DNA from: Neoarius graeffei
Lineage: Eukaryota; Chordata; Actinopteri; Siluriformes; Ariidae
Direction of reading: 5' to 3'
NCBI RefSeq assembly: GCF_027579695.1
Contig: NC_083572.1
Location: forward strand, 17,770,421 to 17,834,420
Length of the DNA stretch: 64,000 nucleotides
Shown: positions 42,540-54,085 of the stretch, piece by piece
Layout: each line of letters begins with the position of its first letter
How positions within the stretch are numbered: the stretch's first letter is position 1
The notes under the pieces: model-generated
What the model was told of the DNA's origin: nothing
What the model saw: the letters and a program-made list of their open reading frames with translations, nothing else
Database searches by the model: none
Made by a program: the position numbers and the translations under genes

Positions 42540-44625
42540 ATATTCGCCAGCACTTGTTTAAATCCACTGCCTCTCTCCCCTTTTGAATTTCTCCCGCATT
42601 GCCAGCCATTTTCCAGTTTTCAACTCCCCGATGCCTCTGAAATCTTTGACCTTATCCTTAAATCCAAGCCCTCCGCATGTCAGCTTGATCCCTTCCCCAC
42701 AATCTCGGTCAAATCTTGCCTCTCCTCTCTGCTTCCCCTCATATCTGCCATTATTCACTCTCCACTGGCACTGTTCCATCACTATTCAAAACTGCAGCAG
42801 TCACTCCAGTACTGAAAAAACCTGGTTTAGATCCCAATAACTACAGTAATCTCCGCCCCATCCCAAATTCTTGAGAAAAGTCACCACCCAGCTACACACA
42901 CACTTAACTCAAAACTACCTCTATGAGCGTTTCCTGTCTGGCTTCTGCCCCCGGCATAGCACTGAAACCGCCCTATTAAAAATTACAAACAATCTCCTCC
43001 TTGCAGCTGACTCTGAGCTACTCTCCATCCTCATCCTCCTTGACCTGAGTGCGGCTTCTGACGCCATTTAACATCCCATCCTCCTCAGCCGACTCTTCTC
43101 CCTTGGCATCACTTATACCCCCCCGATTGGTTTCACTCCTATCTCTTAGGCTGCACTCAGTTCATACAGCTCAAAACTTTTAAATCCGACCCCTTTCCTG
43201 TCACTTCAGGTGTGCCCCAGGGTTCTGTCCTGGAGCCCCTTCTCTTTATCACCTACCTCCTTCCCCTTGGCCACGTTTTCTGCAAATTCAACATTCATTT
43301 CCACTGCTTCGTGGATGACACTCAGCTCTACTTAACCTGTAAACCGTAATCCTGTCTCCTTCCTGCATATCTGAAATAAAATCCTGGTTCACCTCAAACT
43401 TCCTAAAATTAAACAGTGATAAAACTGAATTCCTCCTCATTGGCACCAAATCCATACTGTCTAAAGCTGACACCATTTCCCTCACCATTGACAATGTCTT
43501 AGTTTCCCCCCTCTCCTCAGGTTAAGAGCCTGGGTGTCATCCTCGATAGCACGCCATCTTTCCAATCCCACATCAATAACATTACCCGCTCTACATACTT
43601 TCATCTACGTAACATTTAATTTCTTTTTTTCGGCCTCCCTTAAAAGTCCCTCCGTAAACTCCAACTGGTCCAGAACTCTGCTTGCCCGTATCATCACTAA
43701 AACCCCCTCGTCACCACATTACCCCCATCATCCGGCAACTCCACTGGCTCCCGGTCAAGCAACTTGTAGAATTCAAACTCTTCCTGTATACCTTCAAGGC
43801 CATCCACATCCTCGCCCCTCTGTATTTGTCCGACCTTCACATCGCCACTCCACATCCTCCTCTTCCATCTACCTCACATACCCCCTTTCCACCAAATCAG
43901 TTCGGGGCTGGTGCTGGTTCACAACTCGTTCAACTCGCGAGCCAGCTGAGAACCAGTTTGCTTTTCCATAGCTTGCGGTGCTAAGGGAAGCCACGTCGGT
44001 TACGTCGCTGTATACGTCAGTTACGTCGCTACGTTTGCATAAACCTTGGCGCGAATATCGAAGCAAAAACAACGCGGAAGAAGCAACAACAATAATAATA
44101 AATGACTGTGTTTGTACGGCTGCTACTTCTCGTCACTTAAAAATGGCGATCTTTCACGGTCTTGTTATTGTTGTTGGTCTTAACAACTCCGCCCCCCTGC
44201 TGACGTAAGCGGTTCTTTCCTCTGGCCCAGCAGAGAGTTGGTGCTAGCCTGGAACCGGTTTTTCTGGCCCCAGAGCCAGTTCTTTGTCAGTGGAAACAGA
44301 AAACCCGGTTCCAAACTAAGCACTGGCCCCGAACCAGCCCTGGAACTGCTTTGGTGGAAAAGGGGCAACAGTCCCCTCTGCCCGCCTCAGCACCACGGGG
44401 AGCAGAGCTTTCAGACACTCTGCTCCCCACCTCTGGAACTCTCTGCCTCCTCACATCCGTAACTCTGACACTCTCCCCATCTTCAAGTCTAAACTCAAAA
44501 CTCACCTGTGTAAGATTGCTCACTCATTTTAACTTCTATTACACACTCCATTGTTTGTGTATGTTGATTTTTATTCATTGTACAGTGTCCTTGAGTGTCT
44601 TGAAAGGCACTTATAAATGTATTAT
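42540..44625 (+). pseudogene. L2-like LINE reverse transcriptase, shredded
   Basis: Pieces in order on the plus strand: YERFLSGFCPRHSTETALLK and [17 protein letters not shown] (RT motif A region, with the usual F replaced), [10 protein letters not shown] (motif B region, 43210-43240), and [14 protein letters not shown] (motif C, with the DD pair, about 43300-43335). Then LPVKQLVEFKLFLYTFKAIH and the tail 'cttgagtgtcttgaaaggca'. Frames change repeatedly. A MITE (43882-44365) interrupts the C-terminal part. It has no endonuclease and is inactive. Confidence 0.82.
43882..44365 (+). mobile_element. MITE with CCCCTTTYCCACCAAA-type ends, copy 1
   Basis: It starts 'cccctttccaccaaatcag' and ends 'gctttggtggaaaagggg'. 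The interior carries tandem-like 'acgtcagttacgtcgct' units and 'aaaatggcgatctttc'. A second copy in the opposite orientation is at 59129-59671. It has no coding capacity. Confidence 0.85.
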
Positions 44626-45571
44626 TGTGAATGCTGAAAGATCTCAGCTCTTGCCTGAAAATGTAGGGATGCGGATATTCCTTAAAGCAGATACGCAGAA
44701 CCTTTTTATTTTTAAATAAATTTCTGAGTGGATAGTATCTCCATCCTTGACTCTTGTATGCTGCGTAAATGGGAATAAAAAATATATATTTGAGAGTTAA
44801 AATTGACCGCTGTCTGCCCCGCTGAGCCAGCCAGCCCTGAGCACGTGACGTCACAGTGGTAACCGGTTTTAAGGCCGAGGCCTTTGACAGCTATAGACCA
44901 AAGTCATATAAATAAAAAAAACTTGTGGTGAAAGTAAGAAATACCGTCACCGACTTGCTCAGCTGAGACTGATTTGACTTCACTGATTGTGACTTGACTC
45001 TTATTAAAACAGGATGTGTTATAACTTACACAACATACATGTACATGCATGCATTTTCACTGATAAAACGTAAAAGGCTAATTAAATCAGATTAACTGAG
45101 ACAATCGCATTTTGAAGCAAATTAAATAATCTTATACCGGTAACTTAATACATGTAACTTGTATTGTGTATTTAATCTAAATGCAGGTAAACGACGTGTT
45201 TTTGTTTTGTATCCAAATGAGAGTCGGAGCTTACCCGTCTGTGTTCTCGCTTCTTGAAGGCCGACCTTGTGGCCGATTTGTTTTGAAACAATCTGACTTT
45301 CAGTTGTTCGTTCAGTTCTCCATTCATTCGCTTCTTCCATGTAAGGGCGAGATGGCAGCAATATCCAGTTTAGGAATAAGATGGCTGGTCCGGTCATTCT
45401 CTCCATGCCGTGTATTCCGCCGTTACTGCTGGGCTCAGGCAATTACTAAAACCCGGGATGGAACCGGTTTTAGCAACAACCGTGGGGAGGTCACTGCCCG
45501 AGTGATACGTCCCGTTCCATACTGGGTTTTACCAACAACCCTCAGCTCACGCTCCAGGAGGACTGGCGCAA
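44626..45571. other. No gene recognised; shared motifs near 45.47-45.54 kb
   Basis: It contains a consensus CRE (44846-44853). 'ggttttagcaacaacc' (45466-45481) and 'gggaggtcactgcccgag' (45485-45502) recur at 36.8 kb. No coding motif. Confidence 0.4.
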
Positions 45572-45587
45572 CTGAACTCACTTTTTT

Positions 45588-45752
45588 TTTTTTGGGGCTT
45601 TTTTTCACCTTTATTGGATAGGACAGTGTAGAGACAGGAAATGAGTGGAAGAGAGAGATGGGGAGGGATCAGGAAATGACCTTGGGTCGGAATCAAACCC
45701 AGGTCCCCGGATTTATGGTATGGCGCCTTATCCACCTGAGCCACGACGCCCC
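45588..45752 (-). mobile_element. tRNA-derived SINE, inverted, 16-bp duplication
   Basis: The inverse of the family at 7294-7509, ending 'gagccacgacgccccc'. It is flanked by 'ctgaactcactttttt' (45572-45587) and 'ctgaactcgctttttt' (45753-45768), with one mismatch. Confidence 0.85.
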
Positions 45753-45768
45753 CTGAACTCGCTTTTTT

Positions 45769-46385
45769 AAAAAAAATAAAAAATAAATAAAATGAAAAAG
45801 GAAAGCCTTTTCTTGTTTTATTTTTCTTTAATTGTTGGTACTGCACCGTCTTTCAATATGGGCTTATAGCCAACGCTCCTCAACAGATCAGAGGTTTCGT
45901 ACGAGTCTTCAGTAAAATGTGCAGAAGAGAGACCACTTCATAGCCGCCCAATGTGCCCGTGAACTACTCGCAAAACGTATCCAAATCTTTGCCGTGTGAA
46001 CATTCTTGGGTCATGAATGCAACGTAAATCCACATTCTGTTGTGTTGCTGCACCCACCAGCAACACATCTTCGTGCTATGGCGATAAATTAGCTCAAAAT
46101 GGAGGATCGGCATTGCAGTCAGCTCTGCGTCTTATTATAGCGGAAATGGTGACGCGACCGATAGACTTCCTGTTGTGACGTTACGGACGTCAAGGTCATT
46201 CACTCAGACCGCTACTATATAAATCTCTAATTGTAAAAATTACTATGTTAGATTTGTTAGCGTGTAAAACTATTCCTGTGTCATTCTTGAGGTCTCAAGG
46301 CATTTATAAACGAAAGTGGCTCTGCGTATATGCTTTAAGAAAAACATGTAAATTCCAAGCTAGGAATGAAACCCAAACAGCAGGT
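45769..46385. other. No recognised feature
   Basis: Short open frames only. Some CpG-containing stretches near 46150-46200. Confidence 0.35.
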
Positions 46386-46780
46386 TTTATTCTTGAAGAT
46401 TTTGTTTCTTGGAGACAAGATAACTCATTGTTTTAAGATATGCCAGTAGTATGTATGACCTAATACCTTTGCTGTACCTTGACCTTGGAGTTGAACTTTT
46501 TATCTCTTTGGAAGTTGTCCTTGGCTCTTTTTCTATCATTGGCACTATCCTTCTGTTCAGTCTATGATGAATTTTCCTCCTGCAGTCATGTCCAGGATCA
46601 TTTAATAATTGCAACTGTAGTCACAGGAACATCAAGCTACTTGGAGATGGTCTTCTAGCCTTTGCCTTTAACATGCTTGTCTAATTTTTTTTTTCCTGAT
46701 CTCCATGTGGTGCACATGATGATGCCAAAGAAAAAAGATGAAGTGTTTTCAGACCTTGAATAATGAACAGAAAGATCACC
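46386..46780 (-). mobile_element. Tc1-like transposase N-terminal fragment
   Basis: The minus strand reads LNRRIVPMIEKEPRTTSKEI, a second helix-turn-helix linker of Tc1 type. It lies on the wrong side of the C-terminal relic at 46946 to belong to the same element without rearrangement. Confidence 0.5.
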
Positions 46781-46839
46781 TTTAAATTTTAAACACCACA
46801 ATACTAATGTTTGAGCTTAAAAGGAGTTCAGAAATCAGT

Positions 46840-47815
46840 ATTTGGTGGAATAGCCCTGACATTTAATCAGTTTCATGCGTCTTGGCATGCTCTCCAACAG
46901 TCTTTCATGTTGCTCTTGAGTGACTTTATGCCGTTCCTGACACATTCAATTTTGGTTTGACGGCTTGTGACCATCCATCTTCCTCTTGATCATGTTCCAG
47001 AGGTTTTCAATGGGGTTCAGGTCTGGAGATTGGACTGGCCATGACAGGGTCTTGATCTTGTGGTCCTCCATCCACACCTTGATTGACCTGGCTGTGTGGC
47101 ATGGAGCATTGTCCTGCTTGAAAACCCAATCCTCAGAGTTAGGGAACATTGTCAGAGCAGAAGGAAGCAGGTTTTCTTCCAAAATAGCCTTGTACATGGC
47201 TTGATTCATGTGTCCTTCACAAACAAAAATCTGCCCTATTCCAGCCTTACTGAAACACCCCTAGATCATCACCGATCCTTCACCAGATTTCACAATGTGT
47301 GAGACACTGTGGCTTGTAGGCCTTTCCAAGTCTTTATCTAACCATTAGATGACAAGGTGATGGGGGTGAGCTAAAAATTGGACTCCTCAGGGACGATGAT
47401 CTTACTCCAGTCCTCTACAGTCCAGTCTTTATGGTCTTTTAGCAAACCTCAGCCTGGTTCTTCTTTGTTTCTCATTGATGAAGGACTTTTTTTTTTTTCT
47501 CTAGCTTTGCATGACTGAACCCTGTACATAGGAGCTTGTTTCAACAGTCCTTGCCGTCCACGTGACCCCAGTTGCCGTTTGCCATTCTTTATGTAGGTCA
47601 GTTGTTGAGTGATATTCAAGGAGCTGATCCTGGCCAGTGGAGAGTTGTTTTCACCCTCTGCCTGCAGTCCCCAACATCTGCTGCTTGACCACCTTCTTAT
47701 GAACTGCCACCTTTTGAAGTTTTGAGGATGGAAGCAACCTGATGTTCACTGTGTCCCTCTGCTAGTAAAGCCAGAATTGAACCCTTCCTTTTCTCACTCA
47801 AAGATCCATCTATAA
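46840..47815 (-). mobile_element. Decayed Tc1-like transposon
   Basis: Minus strand 46946-47209 gives MNQAMYKAILEENLLPSALT, then VFKQDNAPCHTARSIKVWME (second catalytic D) and WPVQSPDLNPIENLWNMIKR (catalytic E). Upstream parts (47210-47810) are recognisable but full of frame breaks. Terminal repeats were not found. Confidence 0.75.
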
Positions 47816-47834
47816 AACTAACTCTCTTGGCATT

Positions 47835-47870
47835 TTATTTATATTTATTTATTTATTTATTTATTTATTT
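47835..47870. repeat. (TTTA)n microsatellite
   Basis: Tandem TTTA units. Confidence 0.9.
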
Positions 47871-48004
47871 TGTATTCCAATTAAATTTAAGGTATTACTA
47901 GTACTGTTTTTAAATTTGCCCAGGCAGGCCAGTATGTTTTCGATACAAATTAACAATTTTATTACTCATATTTTACCCAGAATTGTGAAGAAATTGTTCG
48001 TAAA

Positions 48005-48560
48005 ATGCACCTTTTCGATACGAGGTCTGCTATCTTTGTTTTCGTCACGCTCCGCGGCAGGAGTGTGTCGTCTTCGTGCGTCTTCGGCGCTGTTCGGAAG
48101 CGTCATTTTGGTGGGAAAATAGCATCTTGTAGACGAAGACGGTTGCAGCAAGGAGACCATCAGAATGGTGAAATCCAAATATGTTCAAACTCCACGCTCC
48201 CCCAACCTGGCCAAAGGCCAGATAAACAGTTTGAGCTAAAAACAAACTTCATTGTCCGATCGTCGTCATCTTTGTACCACTTTCTGCCTCTTCCGCTAGA
48301 GAGTTCAATGATGTCATTCATAAATACGATCGTGCATAAATTAACTATTGGGTGTTAACGAACAGCTTCATTTTGAACTTTGGAGCCAATCAGAGCGCGC
48401 GACGTCACGCTTGGTTTACAACTCGCCAAATCGTAAAACAGCATTTCAACACGCGCTTTAGCTTCAGGTGGTGTAAAATCATTCAGACTTTGTATATTAA
48501 TATCAAAACTTCAGGATACACTGCCAAGAAATATGGCTACACGTGTATCAACTTCTAGTG
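48005..48560. other. CpG-containing stretch without recognised gene
   Basis: 'gtcacgctccgcggcagg' and 'gcgcgcgacgtcacgc' give this segment more CpG than its neighbours. Short open frames show no family motif. It may be an old transposon end or a lost first exon. Confidence 0.3.
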
Positions 48561-48801
48561 ATTAAAGAATGAAGTATAAATGTTGGTTGCTATGACTGAA
48601 ATAGAAGAACAGATAAAATAATGTGGTAAATTAGATCTGATCCCATATATTATTCAAATCCAAAGATGATGAAATCTATCAAAATAGCCAAACTAGGTCT
48701 ACATTAGTTCATTACAACATGAACAATAACTATTCTGACCCTCTCTGGTACAACCAGGCCATGCTAAACCCAGTATACCCCCAGTTGCTAGAGTATCTGC
48801 T

Positions 48802-48828
48802 GTTGCCATGGCAACGGTTTATGCAAAT
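48802..48828. promoter_or_regulatory. RFX X-box palindrome followed by an octamer motif
   Basis: GTTGCCATGGCAAC (48802-48815) is a perfect palindromic X-box as bound by RFX proteins. ATGCAAAT (48821-48828) is a consensus POU octamer. No nearby transcript start is evident. Confidence 0.45.
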
Positions 48829-48954
48829 GAGCTGAATTTGCAAAAATTTACTACTAATTCCCCTAAGGACATATCCTGAAAATTTGGTGTTTTATGTCTT
48901 GTCTTATTAAAAAAAAAATACAACATTTCACCCCTTTTTGGCTCACCTGAGCAT

Positions 48955-48980
48955 ACCTGTTAATTAGCTAATTAACAGGT
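48955..48980. repeat. Perfect 26-bp palindrome with two TAATTA cores
   Basis: The half-site 'acctgttaattag' is followed directly by its exact reverse complement. Confidence 0.95.
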
Positions 48981-49679
48981 AATTAGGGTTATAAATCACC
49001 CCCGAGCAGGTAAGGCTTTGCAAAAATCTCACTAGATTATTCCCCAAAGTCCACCCTTTCAGGAAATGTATGGTTTGTCAATGATTCTCATGATATTTTA
49101 TTAAGAAATAAAACTTCATGGGCAATAAAAATGCCCATTTAAATCCAGCATGATAAGGGTTAGTATGCCACCCTCACCTTTCATCCAGACTTGGGACTGG
49201 CCTGTGTGTGTCTTGTGGCTATTATATAAAGGTGTATTTAAAAAGTTCATTGTACTTCTATTTCTATAAGAATATCTACAGTGGTGAGAATTCAATATCT
49301 ACAATGTTGAGAATATATGAGCCAAAGTTGAAACCATGACAAAAAAAGAAAATATGTCTACATCACACAGGGTGGGTTACAGGCAAAGCTTATTCTATAA
49401 ACGAGCTAGTTGCATGGTGAGGCAAAACAGCTTATTCTAAAACTTATACAAACAATTGTTAATGTAAAACAGTAATCAACAGCATGTGTTAAATGAACAG
49501 AGAACAAGAACAAAGGAAATTTTTAAATGTAACTAAGAAATTGATAGAACAAGAAATGCAAACAATAACATATCAATGTGAACAAACAATAAAGATATAA
49601 TAATGTTAGCAAAATATGAATAATCTTTTCATTAATTTCACCTTAAAATGCACCAGAATGCATGAATATGAATTGAAAA

Positions 49680-49890
49680 ATCAAAATTTTCTGGGGGAGG
49701 GCCCCCGGACCCCCCTCTTTGTGCAAGCACCTGTGGTGCTTGCGGCGGCTGCCTGTGGCAGCCGTGGTTCAGGTACCGTGCGCATTTGGGCCACCACATT
49801 TTCCATTTGGGCCAGTAACTTTTCAATTCCACTGGCCCAATGGGCCACCAGTGGTAAATGCTTAATGTCTGGTCCTATTGCAAGAAGATA
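49680..49890. other. GC-rich hairpin-prone segment in AT-rich DNA
   Basis: 'gggggagggcccccgg', 'gcaagcacctgtggtgcttgc' type and 'ggctgcctgtggcagcc' form several adjacent short inverted repeats. It resembles the 3' part of a repeat known from fish, but I cannot name it. Confidence 0.4.
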
Positions 49891-50649
49891 GTAATGACCA
49901 CAGCAGTGGTTTTTATACTTTTTCCATGTTAAGATTTGATTCGGGTCACCTCATCAGTACCTTAAGTAAAACGAGGTGCACTTGTGTTGGAATTCCAGCA
50001 CAGACACTGGAATGAAATGCTGATTTTTATGAAAAATTGAAGTGGTCTCTGAATTATTTCCGGAGCTGGTTGTGTATGTGTCCTTTTTGTACTCTTCAGG
50101 CATTAAACGCTCTTCCGTTTCACTCCATGAAGGGCACAGTGAGGTGAAAACTGCAGCTTCATGTCCTTGTGAGGTAAGACTGTGTAGACTTCTTTGTCTA
50201 TCTATCCCTCTGAGTCATCTCATAATGTTACATTAAACAGTGATCAAAACACTAACATTTTTAATATAGTTAAGTTCCAGTCTTAAATTTATTCCTAATT
50301 AACAATGTCTGATCTTGTGTGTGTATATATATTTAAGTCTCTTGCTTTATTCTTTCAGTTTATATTACCGTTTGCCATAAAGGAGAAACGGACCGAGATT
50401 GAACGGACGCACATGAAATAAAGACCTGTCTGGACCAAGTCAGAAAATGATGCTATTTCCATCCCCCTGCAAAAGACAAAGCTGTCTGGTGTTCTCAGTG
50501 CAGTGTTATCTGTAAAAACAGTGATCGAGTTGGTGTTTATTTGCAGCAGATCCATGGAGTACCTCAAGGTATTTGTTTAATTGGCTGTTTTGTTTTTTGG
50601 ACTCTCAATTTCAAAAGGAAATTTTGAAGGAAAAAAAATAAAAACCAGG

Positions 50650-51069
50650 ATGGGGAAGAAATCTGATCTAAGTGCCTTCGACCGTGGCTTGGTTGTTGGT
50701 GCCAGGCGGGCTGGTTTGAGTGTCTCTGAAACTGCTGAACTCCTGGGATTTTCACGCACAACAGTCTCCAGAGTTTACACAGAATGGCGTGAAAAAGAAA
50801 AAACATCCAGCGAGCGGCATTTCTGTGGGCGGAAACGCCTCGTTAACGAGAAAGGTCAGAGGAGATTGGCCAGACTGGTGCAAGCTGACAGGAAGGCAAC
50901 AGTAACTGAAATAACCATGCTTTATAACAGTGGTGAACTGAAAGGCATCTCTGAACGCACAGCACGTCGAACCCTGAAGCTGATGGGCTACAGCGGCTCC
51001 ACGCCTGTAAGCCAAGTACAGGAAATGCAGGCTGCAATGGGCACAGGCTCACCACAGCTGGATAGCTGA
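50650..51069 (+). pseudogene. Tc1 helix-turn-helix ORF, copy C (139 codons)
   Basis: MGKKSDLSAFDRGLVVGARR, ETAELLGFSRTTVSRVYTEW, CGRKRLVNEKGQRRLARLVQ and RTARRTLKLMGYSG form a complete paired helix-turn-helix region without a stop. After GYSG the frame differs from full Tc1 transposases and ends SPQLDS. Copy B shows the same exit from the family frame. No catalytic residue is encoded. A relic is the default view; a DNA-binding-only protein is possible. Confidence 0.7.
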
Positions 51070-52158
51070 AGAAAGGAAAATGTCACCTGCTCTGACGAAT
51101 CTCAATTTACAGATGGTAGGGTTAGATGTTGTCCTTAATAACATGAAATGATTGTCATCCTGATTTGTTTTAGCAGTTTCCCTGGTGGTGGTGCAGTGCT
51201 GTGGGCAGTGTGGTTGGTATTTTATTTTTTTTAAAGGGATAAATTAAGCCCCGTAATACTAAAGCTTTAAATGCCACACACTACAAACGTTTTATTGCTA
51301 GTGATGTGCATCCGTAACAGTTACAGTATTCTTCTGTATTCTTTCAGCATTTTAAAACACTTCTACAAAGTGACAATTCATCTGAAGTTGTTTCAGCAAA
51401 CTTGACATTGAGTTCAGTATTTTTCAGTGACTTGCACACCCACCGAATCTTAATCTGTTATTCTTTTGCTGCGTGATTTGGCTTCACTTATCCTCTTAGA
51501 AGAAACATCATTGCTGATCAATACAAGGTTCTTCTATCTGATCACCTTTATCCTATGATGACGTTTTCTGTCCAGATGGGGATGATCTCTGAAAGCAGAG
51601 AGAGAATTTATTGGTCCCCTAAAGAGTACGAAAGCCTGTAATATAGAAATTGGTGAACACACAAACCCAGTATATACAATATATAAACACGCATAGTGGT
51701 GCTTAAAGGGATAGTTCGGGATTTTTGACATGAATCTGTATGGCATCCCCATCAATAGTGTCGTGTAAACACACTGACTTACCCCTGACAGCATCCTGTG
51801 AGTCCAGTTCTTGTCCAGTTTTGGTCCAGACGAAAGTAGTCCGGCAAGTTTGTTGGGGTCACGAAAGTAAAACGTTTTTCGTCTCAAAACAGTATGTGTT
51901 CAAAAGAGTGATGTATATTTGCATCACAAAACCGTTGCCAAATAAAAAGTCAGACCTTGAAATCGCTTGGCACTATTTTCTCTCCCTCGGTATCACTGTG
52001 CGCTGTCATGTTGACATCTGCGCAGGAATCAACACCTTTCCCATTGTTTGGCGGTGATTTAGGAGTTCAGATCAGCGGCGCTAACAAGCTAATTTGAGAG
52101 CAAGAACAGCGACAAATTTATCACCTTCTATAACCTATACAATAATATATTTGTGAAA

Positions 52159-52254
52159 ATGGTGCGCACTTGCAACTATCCAGGCTGTAACAACAAAGAT
52201 GTGGCTGAATCTCCGCACACATTTCACCGTCGTAGTCAGACATGTTGTCGCTAA
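52159..52254 (+). pseudogene. THAP-domain start, truncated
   Basis: A 31-codon frame, MVRTCNYPGCNNKDVAESPH then TFHRR, followed by a stop. The M-x3-C-x4-C spacing and the later FHR are the first half of a THAP zinc finger. The second half and transposase are absent. Confidence 0.7.
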
Positions 52255-52275
52255 CTTTGCTAGCAGTAAACAATG

Positions 52276-53143
52276 TAGTGATGTGTCGGTCGCAAACGAT
52301 CCGGTTCAAAGAGTCGGCTCTTTGAAGTGAACGACGGGAGCCGGCTCTTCGGTGGGAGCCGAGTTGGGGAGCCGAATTAGTTTTTTGTCCTTAGGTGCCT
52401 CAGAGAGAGAGAGCTCAGCTCAGCTGAAGGATGATTGTCTATTTGACAACCATGATCATTGTTTTGTTGCCGTGAATTCCTAAAGCTCATGATATAAATT
52501 GTCGCTCATAAATTGACAGGTTCGGTCGGCAACCGCCTTGGCATGGCCAGATTAATCTGCGGTATACAACGAGACAGCAGTCATTATAACAGGAGCATAT
52601 TTGCTGTTCCAGCGGCTTCTCATTACTGGTGGAGCAGAGTGCAGCACTTTTTTTTTTCTCTTTTTACGTGCGCTCAAGGTGCCACATATTTTGTTGCACA
52701 TTGTTCTGTGTTTGTTAAAATAATTTCCAACTTTGCTTCATAGTTTCTTAGGCCTGATTTATACTTCATAATTTATTTTGTGGCATTTTGTTCAAGGTCG
52801 AGTGTGAAATAAAGCCATAAAGGATACAGTTGTCTTCTGTGTATTTTATATTGGTAATATAACACAGTTTTGCATTGTTTGTGAGAAAATAATTTATTAA
52901 TTGGTAAGTAAGTTTTATTTCTATAGTTAGAACATTGTTACACTGCTATACTTTACAAAGCTTTACAATGGCTACAAAAACTAAAAAATAAAATGGAAAA
53001 CATCCTTTTGATAAAATATAAATAATAATGTAATTAATTAACTAGTTAATTGCAGCAATTAAATCAAAAATAAAATCTTGGGAGCCGAAAGAGCCGGCTC
53101 CTTATAGTAAGAAGAGCCAAAAGAGCCGAAATTCCCATCACTA
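52276..53143. mobile_element. hAT-type MITE with 8-bp duplication
   Basis: The ends are 'tagtgatg' and 'catcacta', with 'gagccggctc' repeated near both. A perfect 'aaacaatg' flanks it (52268-52275 and 53144-53151). No coding frame in 868 bp. It is inserted in the Kolobok-like element. Confidence 0.92.
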
Positions 53144-53484
53144 AAACAATGAATGAAACAGCCGTGGCTGTCACCTGGCGGCAGCGCGCAGTGATAAGAA
53201 GGGAGAGAAAATAGTGCCGAGCGATTTCGAGGTCTGACTTTTTATTTGGCAACGGTTTTGTGATGCAAATATATCACTCTTTTGAACACATACTGTTTTG
53301 AGACGAAAAACGTTTTACTTTCGTGACCCCAACAAACTTGCCGGACTACTTTCGTCTGGACAAGAACTGGACTCACAGGATGCTGTCAGGGGTAAGTCAG
53401 TGTGTTTGCACGACACTATTGATGGGGATGCCATACAGATTCATGTCAAAAATCCCGAACTATCCTTTTAAGTTGGAGCCCTTT

Positions 53485-53915
53485 TAAAGTTTTTTCTATA
53501 TTTCTGCATAAATATGACCTAAAACATCAGATTTTCACACAAGTCCTGAAAGTGGATAAAGAGAACCCAGTTGTACAAATGAGACAAAAATATTATAGTT
53601 GTTCACTTATTTATTGAGGAAAATGAGCCCATGTTACATAAGTGAGTGGCAAAAGTATGTGAACCTTTACTTTCAGTATCTGGTGTGACCCCCTTGTGCA
53701 GCAACTGAACACTTCCAGTAACTGTTGATCAGTCCTGCACACCGGCTTGGAGGAATTTATTTATTCATTCCCAATTTATTAATTGATCCCATTGATTGAA
53801 AACACAGACTCTAATTTCATCTTCAAATTAACTGCTAATCCTAGAGGTTCACATGCATACTTTTACCACTGCCTATATAATATTGGACCATATTCCTCAA
53901 TGAATAAATGACCAA

Positions 53916-53953
<38 letters not shown>

Positions 53954-54085
53954 TTATATTTTTTTTTTTTGTTTAATTGGGTTCTATTTATCTACTATTT
54001 ATCTATTAGGGCTTGTATGAAAATCTGAATGTTTGTCACATTTATGTAGAAAGTTCTCAAGGGTTCACAAACTTTCAAGCACAAG
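53485..54085 (-). mobile_element. Internally deleted Tc1 (family of 2703-4302)
   Basis: The left part matches the end and first ~300 bp of the 2703 element ('ctgcataaatatgacctaaa', 'cagtatctggtgtgaccccc'). The right part matches its other end ('gggttcacaaactttcaagc'). The centre of the transposase is deleted and a (TA)n run (53917-53948) is present. Confidence 0.88.

Larger units (their letters stand above)
48561..49679. other. AT-rich DNA with motif cluster near 48.8-49.0 kb
   Basis: No coding evidence. The motif cluster is listed separately. Confidence 0.35.
51707..53467. mobile_element. Kolobok-like DNA transposon, TTAA flanked
   Basis: TTAA lies at both borders (51703-51706 and 53468-53471). 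Long terminal inverted repeats of about 300 bp (51707-52010 and 53163-53467) start 'agggatagttcgggattttt'. An internal start of a THAP finger (52159) fits the Kolobok superfamily, which combines TTAA targets with THAP domains. A hAT MITE is nested at 52276-53143. Confidence 0.8.

Noticed and set aside
53917-53948. (TA)n run as a possible replication or matrix-attachment feature
   Set aside because: It is a simple microsatellite inside a deleted Tc1 element. No other evidence.
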